The notes beneath the pieces are model-generated. The model was not told where the DNA came from. It ran no database searches and saw nothing but the letters and a program-made list of their open reading frames with translations. 64,000 nt of DNA, taken from contig NZ_JBHSBI010000026.1 in assembly GCF_042650645.1 (NCBI RefSeq), positions 98,680 through 162,679 of the forward strand, written 5' to 3'. Source of the stretch: Nonomuraea purpurea (GTDB lineage Bacteria; Actinomycetota; Actinomycetes; Streptosporangiales; Streptosporangiaceae). The translations under genes and the position numbers were made by a program. Positions 59,813 to 64,000 of the stretch are shown one piece after another; the first letter of the stretch is position 1, and each line of letters begins with the position of its first letter.

Positions 59813-60129
59813 ACGGTCACCGTCAACGGCGCCAACGTGGCGGACGTCCTTGCCGGGGCGGACCGGCGAGGCCGCACCAAATCGGCAGCACCGCTGCGGT
59901 CATCCACGACGGGCCGCCACGGGCCGCCTCCTCGGGCTGGTGACGTCCCGCGACTTCCACCCCCCAACGCCACGACCTCGACGGACCGGTCAGCGGCCGG
60001 ATGACCGCCCTCGCCGACCTTTCCCATGCCGGCCCCGACATCACGCTCTCCGAGGCCAACGCCCGGTTGTGGGACGAACGCCTGGATTGCCGCCGGTTCC
60101 TAATTCTCTCGGGCCAGGTCTGGATCTGA
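59813..60129 (+). pseudogene. Frameshifted fragment of IMP dehydrogenase-like gene
   Basis: Three frames in succession read like one piece of the CBS region of an IMP-dehydrogenase-type protein: VTVNGANVADVLA, then GSTAAVIHDG, then GRLLGLVTSRDFHPP, then MTALADLSHAGPDITLSEAN and ARLWDERLDC. At least two frameshifts separate them. The rest of the gene is absent, and the frame ends at 60129. This fills the 406-bp space between the lipoprotein and sigma-factor genes. Confidence 0.6.
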
Positions 60130-60197
60130 TGGCGGGAACCGGTCGGCTGCGGGCGGGCAAGTAGGGGTGTTCCATCCGTGAGCCGAGAGGCCAGAGC

Positions 60198-60788
60198 ATG
60201 TCAGAAACGAGCCCCGCCGATTCCGCGGTCATCGCGCGGTCCCGGCAGGAGCCCGAGGCATTCGGGGAGATCTTCCGCAGGCATGCGGCCGAGATCAAGA
60301 GATTCGTCATCCGCCGCCTCGGACTCGACGTCGCCGAGGACGTGGTGGCGGAGACCTTTCTCGCCGCCTTCCACCAGCGCGGCCGGTACGACCTGGCCAG
60401 GCCCAACGCCCTGCCCTGGTTGTACGGCATCGCAACCAACCTCATCGGCCGCCACAAGCGCACCGAGGCCAGACAGCTGAACCTCCTGGCCCGCACCGGT
60501 GTGGACCCGGTCACCGAACCCTTCACCCCGCGCAGCGACGAGCGGCTGAGCGCCCAGGCCGTACAGCAGCGCCTGGCCGCCGCGCTTGTCGCGCTGCCCG
60601 CCGGGCACCGTGACGTGCTGCTCCTGGTGACCTGGGGCGGCCTCAGCTACGCCGAAGCCGCCGAGGCGCTCGGCATCCGCGTCGGAACGGTCCGCTCACG
60701 CGTCAACCGGGCCCGTGCCAAGATCCGCGAGGAACTGGGCGGGACCGACCCCACAGCACTCGTCATCGAGGAGGTTCGCCATGGATGA
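60198..60788 (+). CDS. ECF-type RNA polymerase sigma factor
   Basis: 196 residues. Region 2 is FGEIFRRHAAEIKRFVIRRL with AEDVVAETFLAAFHQRGRYD; region 4 is LPAGHRDVLLLVTWGGLSYA and EALGIRVGTVRSRVNRARAK. It has no C-terminal SnoaL domain. It overlaps the next gene by 8 bp, whose product is the usual membrane partner in actinobacteria and may act as anti-sigma factor. Confidence 0.93.
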   Translation: MSETSPADSAVIARSRQEPEAFGEIFRRHAAEIKRFVIRRLGLDVAEDVVAETFLAAFHQRGRYDLARPNALPWLYGIATNLIGRHKRTEARQLNLLARTGVDPVTEPFTPRSDERLSAQAVQQRLAAALVALPAGHRDVLLLVTWGGLSYAEAAEALGIRVGTVRSRVNRARAKIREELGGTDPTALVIEEVRHG

Positions 60789-61779
60789 CCTGGCCCAGCT
60801 CAACAACTTCCGCTCCGAGGTCCCCATGCAGGAGGACCTGCGGGCCGAGGAGGAACGCCTGATGGCCGGCATGTCGGCGCCGGCCCGCCTCGACTTTCGC
60901 CGCCTCGGACTGCGCGCCGCATTGGCAGGAGGTCTGGCGGCCGCGGTGGGAGTGGCGGTGTTCCTCGTCCAGAATCAGCCCGCCCCGACGCCGCCCCCGC
61001 CGCTGATCCGCACGGTCGCGGCCGTGGAGGTGTTGTCGCGGGCGGCCGAGCACGCCGGCAGTCGTCCGGAGCTGCATCCCGGGCCCGGCCAGTTCCTCGT
61101 CTACCAGTCGGAGACCATGAACTCGGCCGAAGGGGAAGGGCAGATCTGGCTGTCGCGTGCCAGGCGCACGTTCTGGCAGCCGGTCGAGGGCAGTTCGGTC
61201 AAGGCGTTCCTGCAGAATGAGATCTTGGCGCCTCTGCCGTATCCGGGGCACACGCTCCCGCCGCCGGCACAGTGGGAAAAGGAGCAGGTGGGCAAGCCCA
61301 GTCGTCCTGAACGGGCCGCTGACTTCGATGACCGCGCCGAGTTCCTGCGCAGCGACTACGCCTACGTCAGCAAGCTGCCGACCGATACCGAGGGCATGCG
61401 CAGGCACCTCTACACGCAGGTGTCCTTCGACGGGTTGCAGGACCACGAGGTGTGGGGCAGGGTCGGCGCGCTGCTCGCGGAGTCCTATCTGCCCGCTGCG
61501 CAGCGGGCAGCGCTCTTCCGCGCGGCTGCCACGATTCCCGGGGTGGTGACGGTGAAGGAGGCGCAGGACGCCGCGGGGCGCAAGGGCATAGCCGCGGCGA
61601 TGGTGTCGCCCCTCGGGGTCAGGGAGGAGTACATCTTCGACCGAAAGACCTACGACTATCTCGGCCGCCGGGGGGTGGTCGTGGACGCGAAGCTGGCCAA
61701 TGCCCCGGTGGGGAGCGTGGTGTCGTCGAGCGCGCAGTTGAAGGTGAGCGTCGCCGACAGCGCACCGATCGTGGAGTAG
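60781..61779 (+). CDS. CU044_5270-family membrane protein (anti-sigma-like)
   Basis: 332 residues from ATG at 60781 (GAGGAGG upstream, inside the sigma gene). A short cytoplasmic N-terminus (QLNNFRSEVPMQEDLRAEEE) leads to one membrane helix (LRAALAGGLAAAVGVAVFLV, about 44-63) and a large outer domain. The outer domain has the family's pattern GQFLVYQSETM, a Trp-rich strand region and EEYIFDRKTYDYLGRRGVVV near the end. The family is regularly encoded after ECF sigma factors; sequestering the sigma factor is likely but not shown. Confidence 0.85.
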   Translation: MDDLAQLNNFRSEVPMQEDLRAEEERLMAGMSAPARLDFRRLGLRAALAGGLAAAVGVAVFLVQNQPAPTPPPPLIRTVAAVEVLSRAAEHAGSRPELHPGPGQFLVYQSETMNSAEGEGQIWLSRARRTFWQPVEGSSVKAFLQNEILAPLPYPGHTLPPPAQWEKEQVGKPSRPERAADFDDRAEFLRSDYAYVSKLPTDTEGMRRHLYTQVSFDGLQDHEVWGRVGALLAESYLPAAQRAALFRAAATIPGVVTVKEAQDAAGRKGIAAAMVSPLGVREEYIFDRKTYDYLGRRGVVVDAKLANAPVGSVVSSSAQLKVSVADSAPIVE

Positions 61780-61857
61780 ACGGCGCCCGCTGCTTCCACG
61801 CCCTCCGCATCCGTCACCAGGGCACGCTCGACCTCACGGTGATCCTGGGATGACGCG

Positions 61858-63927
61858 ATGCGGAGGCTGATAGACCATGGGGCTCGTCAGCTTGGTGCGC
61901 CGGTCGATACGGTGTCGATCGTGTCGGGGACGAGTCGTGAGCTGATCGGCGGGCGATACCGGCTGGTTGAGCTCATTGGCCAGGGCGGGATGGGCCGCGT
62001 GTGGCGCGGTTGGGACGAAACCTTGAGACGCGATGTAGCGCTCAAGGAAGTCATCATCCCCACGGGGCTGACGGACGACCAGCGAGAGACCCTGGTCGGG
62101 CGCGTCATGCGAGAGGCTCGTGCAGCGGCTCGGCTCAACCATCCCGGCATCATCACCGTCCATGACGCGGTGGAGCACAACGGCGCCCCCGTGATCGTGA
62201 TGGAGCTCATCGCCGGAAGGTCCCTGGCCACGGAGATCCGGAAACACGGCCGGCTGCCAGTGCGGAGAGTGGCGGAGATCGGCGAGTCCGTCCTGGACGC
62301 TTTGAACACCGCGCACACCGCCGGTGTCGTGCACCGGGATGTGAAGCCGGACAACATCCTGCTCTCCGGCCGACGAGTCATCCTCACCGACTTCGGCATC
62401 GCCGGTGTGACCGATGCGACGATGGCGCTGACCAGCACTGGAATGATCGTCGGGACGCCGACCTTTCTGGCGCCTGAACAGCTCGACAACAAGCCGGCCA
62501 CCGCAGCCTCCGACCTGTGGTCCCTCGGCGTCACCCTGTATGCGGCCGTCGAGGGCGAGCCTCCCTTTTCCGGGGACACGCTCACGGCTCTCTGCGTCGC
62601 CATTCTCACTCGGGAGCCCCGGCAGGCCCTGCAAGCCGGTGCCCTCGCACCCGTCCTTGCCGGCTTGCTCAGAAAGGACCCCGGGCAGCGAGCCACCGCG
62701 GAGAACACCGCGCGGGCGCTTGCCGCCCTCTGCCACACGACACCGGCTGATCCCGCCGCGGTCGACGAGCCGCCCCCGCCCTTGGAGCCGGCAGTTCTGC
62801 CCACCGCCACGGACGCGCCCCCACCAGTCGCTCCCGACATCCCCACGAGAACGCGGACCGGGTTCCCTGCCGGACGGGTGAACCCGGCAGACGCACACGA
62901 GGGGCCCGTGCCGTCCAGCCGTCCCACGGAACGTGACCGCCGCCTCGTGGGGCGACGCGGGCTCTTAAGTTCCAGTCTTGTCAGTCTGGCTGTAGTGGCG
63001 GGCTTGTACCCTCTGGCGGTCTATATCAGGAACGCGTCCGAGACGTCCGAGGAAGGCACGCCGGGCTCCGGCAAGCCCAGCGGCTCAGTGTGGGCCGTGG
63101 TCGGAACGAGCTACGGTATGGCATTCAGCTCGGACGGGAAGAAATTTGCTGTCGGCATCTTGGGCGGCAGGGTAGAGCTGTGGAACTCCGCCATGAAGGA
63201 GCGGAGTACGCTGCGTCTTGGTGGCGATAGCGACCGGATCTTCTCCGTCGCCTTCAGCCCAGATGGCAGCCTGCTGGCTGGCGCAGGCACCGACAATACG
63301 GTGTGGCTGTGGAATTTTGCCACGCGCACCACCGCCAGGCGTCGTGGCCACCCCGACACAATCTGGTCGGTGGCGTTCAGCCCGGACGGCAAAACCCTCG
63401 CCAGTGCATCGAACGAGCTCATCCTGGTGTGGGACGTGGCCACCGGCCGCAAGATCCTCACGCTGAAAGACCTCTCCGCGATCAAGCAGCTCGCGTTCAG
63501 CCCGGACGGGAGGACCATCGCCACCGCGAGTGGAGAGGCGGTGGTCCTGCGGGACGCCGCCACCGGCAGTTCCACCGCCGTCCTCCACGGCCACGCCAAC
63601 CAGGTCAACGCGGTGGCGTTCAGCCCGGATGGGAAGACGCTGGCCAGCGCCGGACACGACAAGACGGTGCGCCTGTGGGACCTCGCCACGCGCCGCACCA
63701 CCGCCACCCTCACCGACCACTCCGGCACCGTCAACGTTCTGGCCTTCAGCCCGGACGGTACGACCCTCGCCAGCGGCAGCAGCGACAAGACGGTGCGCCT
63801 GTGGGACGTCAGCAGCGGCCGATCGACTGCTACGGTCACTGGTCACTCCGACGCGGTCAACGGGGTGGCGTTCAGCCCGGACGGGAAAACCCTGGCCACC
63901 CCCGCTAGCCCCGTTTTCCGCACGTGA
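61858..63927 (+). CDS. Ser/Thr protein kinase with WD40 domain, truncated at 3' end
   Basis: 689 residues. Hanks-type kinase: Gly-loop GQGGMGRVWRG (41-51), Lys63, HRD Asp161 (VVHRDVKPDN), DFG Asp178 (LTDFGIAG). A Pro-rich linker (300-350), a membrane helix (about 371-390) and WD40 repeats outside follow. Six full repeats of the VAFSPDGKTLAS type are seen, and the seventh breaks after SPDGKTLAT and ends in PASPVFRT. Seven blades are usual, so the gene is interrupted, with a probable mobile element starting there. The start ATG has no good ribosome-binding site; downstream GTGs are possible. Confidence 0.88.
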   Translation: MRRLIDHGARQLGAPVDTVSIVSGTSRELIGGRYRLVELIGQGGMGRVWRGWDETLRRDVALKEVIIPTGLTDDQRETLVGRVMREARAAARLNHPGIITVHDAVEHNGAPVIVMELIAGRSLATEIRKHGRLPVRRVAEIGESVLDALNTAHTAGVVHRDVKPDNILLSGRRVILTDFGIAGVTDATMALTSTGMIVGTPTFLAPEQLDNKPATAASDLWSLGVTLYAAVEGEPPFSGDTLTALCVAILTREPRQALQAGALAPVLAGLLRKDPGQRATAENTARALAALCHTTPADPAAVDEPPPPLEPAVLPTATDAPPPVAPDIPTRTRTGFPAGRVNPADAHEGPVPSSRPTERDRRLVGRRGLLSSSLVSLAVVAGLYPLAVYIRNASETSEEGTPGSGKPSGSVWAVVGTSYGMAFSSDGKKFAVGILGGRVELWNSAMKERSTLRLGGDSDRIFSVAFSPDGSLLAGAGTDNTVWLWNFATRTTARRRGHPDTIWSVAFSPDGKTLASASNELILVWDVATGRKILTLKDLSAIKQLAFSPDGRTIATASGEAVVLRDAATGSSTAVLHGHANQVNAVAFSPDGKTLASAGHDKTVRLWDLATRRTTATLTDHSGTVNVLAFSPDGTTLASGSSDKTVRLWDVSSGRSTATVTGHSDAVNGVAFSPDGKTLATPASPVFRT

Positions 63928-64000
63928 GTGATCTTCAGCGAAGGTCTCGTGGATCGATGTCGAGGAGGTCCAGGAGATCAAGTTGGAGTGCGGTGGGTTG
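63897..64000 (-). mobile_element. Probable end of an inserted mobile element
   Basis: From about 63897 the sequence no longer continues the WD40 repeat. A new minus-strand reading frame begins (63935-64000) that runs off the window. The exact element end and its family cannot be determined, because the rest lies outside. Confidence 0.45.
63935..64000 (-). CDS. C-terminal end of a probable transposase (partial)
   Basis: The last 21 codons read QPTALQLDLLDLLDIDPRDL plus Arg and a stop at 63935; the rest of the gene is outside the window. Its position, just inside the point where the WD40 kinase gene is broken, suggests a transposase. The residues alone do not prove it. Confidence 0.4.
   Translation of the reverse strand, partial: QPTALQLDLLDLLDIDPRDLR

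Noticed and set aside
59798..60004. Short plus-strand frame as a separate gene
   Set aside because: It is one frame of a frameshifted IMP-dehydrogenase-like fragment and lacks a ribosome-binding site.
1..64000. tRNA, rRNA, riboswitch or origin of replication
   Set aside because: No cloverleaf, rRNA segment, conserved riboswitch core or DnaA-box cluster was recognised by reading; a covariance-model search would be needed to exclude weak cases.

Overview
The window is GC-rich, densely packed, and carries families typical of filamentous Actinobacteria: a SARP/AfsR-type regulator, NarL-type two-component pairs, LacI and TetR repressors, an ECF sigma factor with a CU044_5270-type partner, a mycothiol-nitroreductase relative and a WD40 Ser/Thr kinase. 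Codon use and gene content fit the Streptosporangiales (for example Nonomuraea). The genus is an inference. No rRNA, tRNA or CRISPR array was seen.

Left part (1-23 kb). The window opens inside an MMPL transporter gene, followed by a secreted protein of unknown function, a PucR regulator, an EF-hand protein and a LysR/aldo-keto reductase pair. Next is a response regulator-histidine kinase-lipoprotein-ABC exporter block. The kinase gene and the lipoprotein/ABC operon share a 14-bp dyad, CTnCCGAACGGnAG. At 11.5-12.6 kb lies a two-gene unit: a 53-residue Lys/Asp-Gly-rich peptide overlapping by ATGA a PIMT-like methyltransferase. It looks like a stand-alone aspartimide-forming RiPP (imiditide-type) locus and is the most interesting system here. 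It is followed by a TetR/alpha-beta hydrolase pair with two identical TAGCGATCGCTA operators, a PEP-utilising enzyme that lacks the usual substrate domain and carries a GHD/GYH tandem repeat, two small regulators beside it, a histidine phosphatase, cydAB, a second two-component pair and a fatty-acid desaturase.

Middle part (23-46 kb). This holds an aminoglycoside-phosphotransferase-fold protein, a flavin monooxygenase, the 993-residue SARP regulator, a KAS III gene with a divergent TetR, small stress or unknown genes, an Lrp/azlCD exporter module and a carbohydrate island. In the island a divergent LacI gene faces an overlapping operon of a sugar-binding lipoprotein, two permeases, a GH127 beta-L-arabinofuranosidase and a secreted 1335-residue multidomain glycosidase. 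It is probably used to scavenge plant arabinosides. A TusA-like gene and a second LacI gene follow the first LacI.

Right part (46-64 kb). A TetR-controlled three-subunit molybdenum hydroxylase operon (PaoABC-like, with a cysteine-bearing FAD subunit) precedes accessory DNA with signs of rearrangement. A 102-bp direct repeat flanks a TetR/CPBP-protease pair and gives the protease a foreign tail next to a transposase-like scrap. There are also an alpha/beta-hydrolase fragment, a frameshifted IMP-dehydrogenase fragment, and a Ser/Thr kinase whose WD40 propeller breaks off at 63.9 kb, where a probable mobile element begins. A third two-component pair, several lipoproteins and the ECF sigma unit lie between them.
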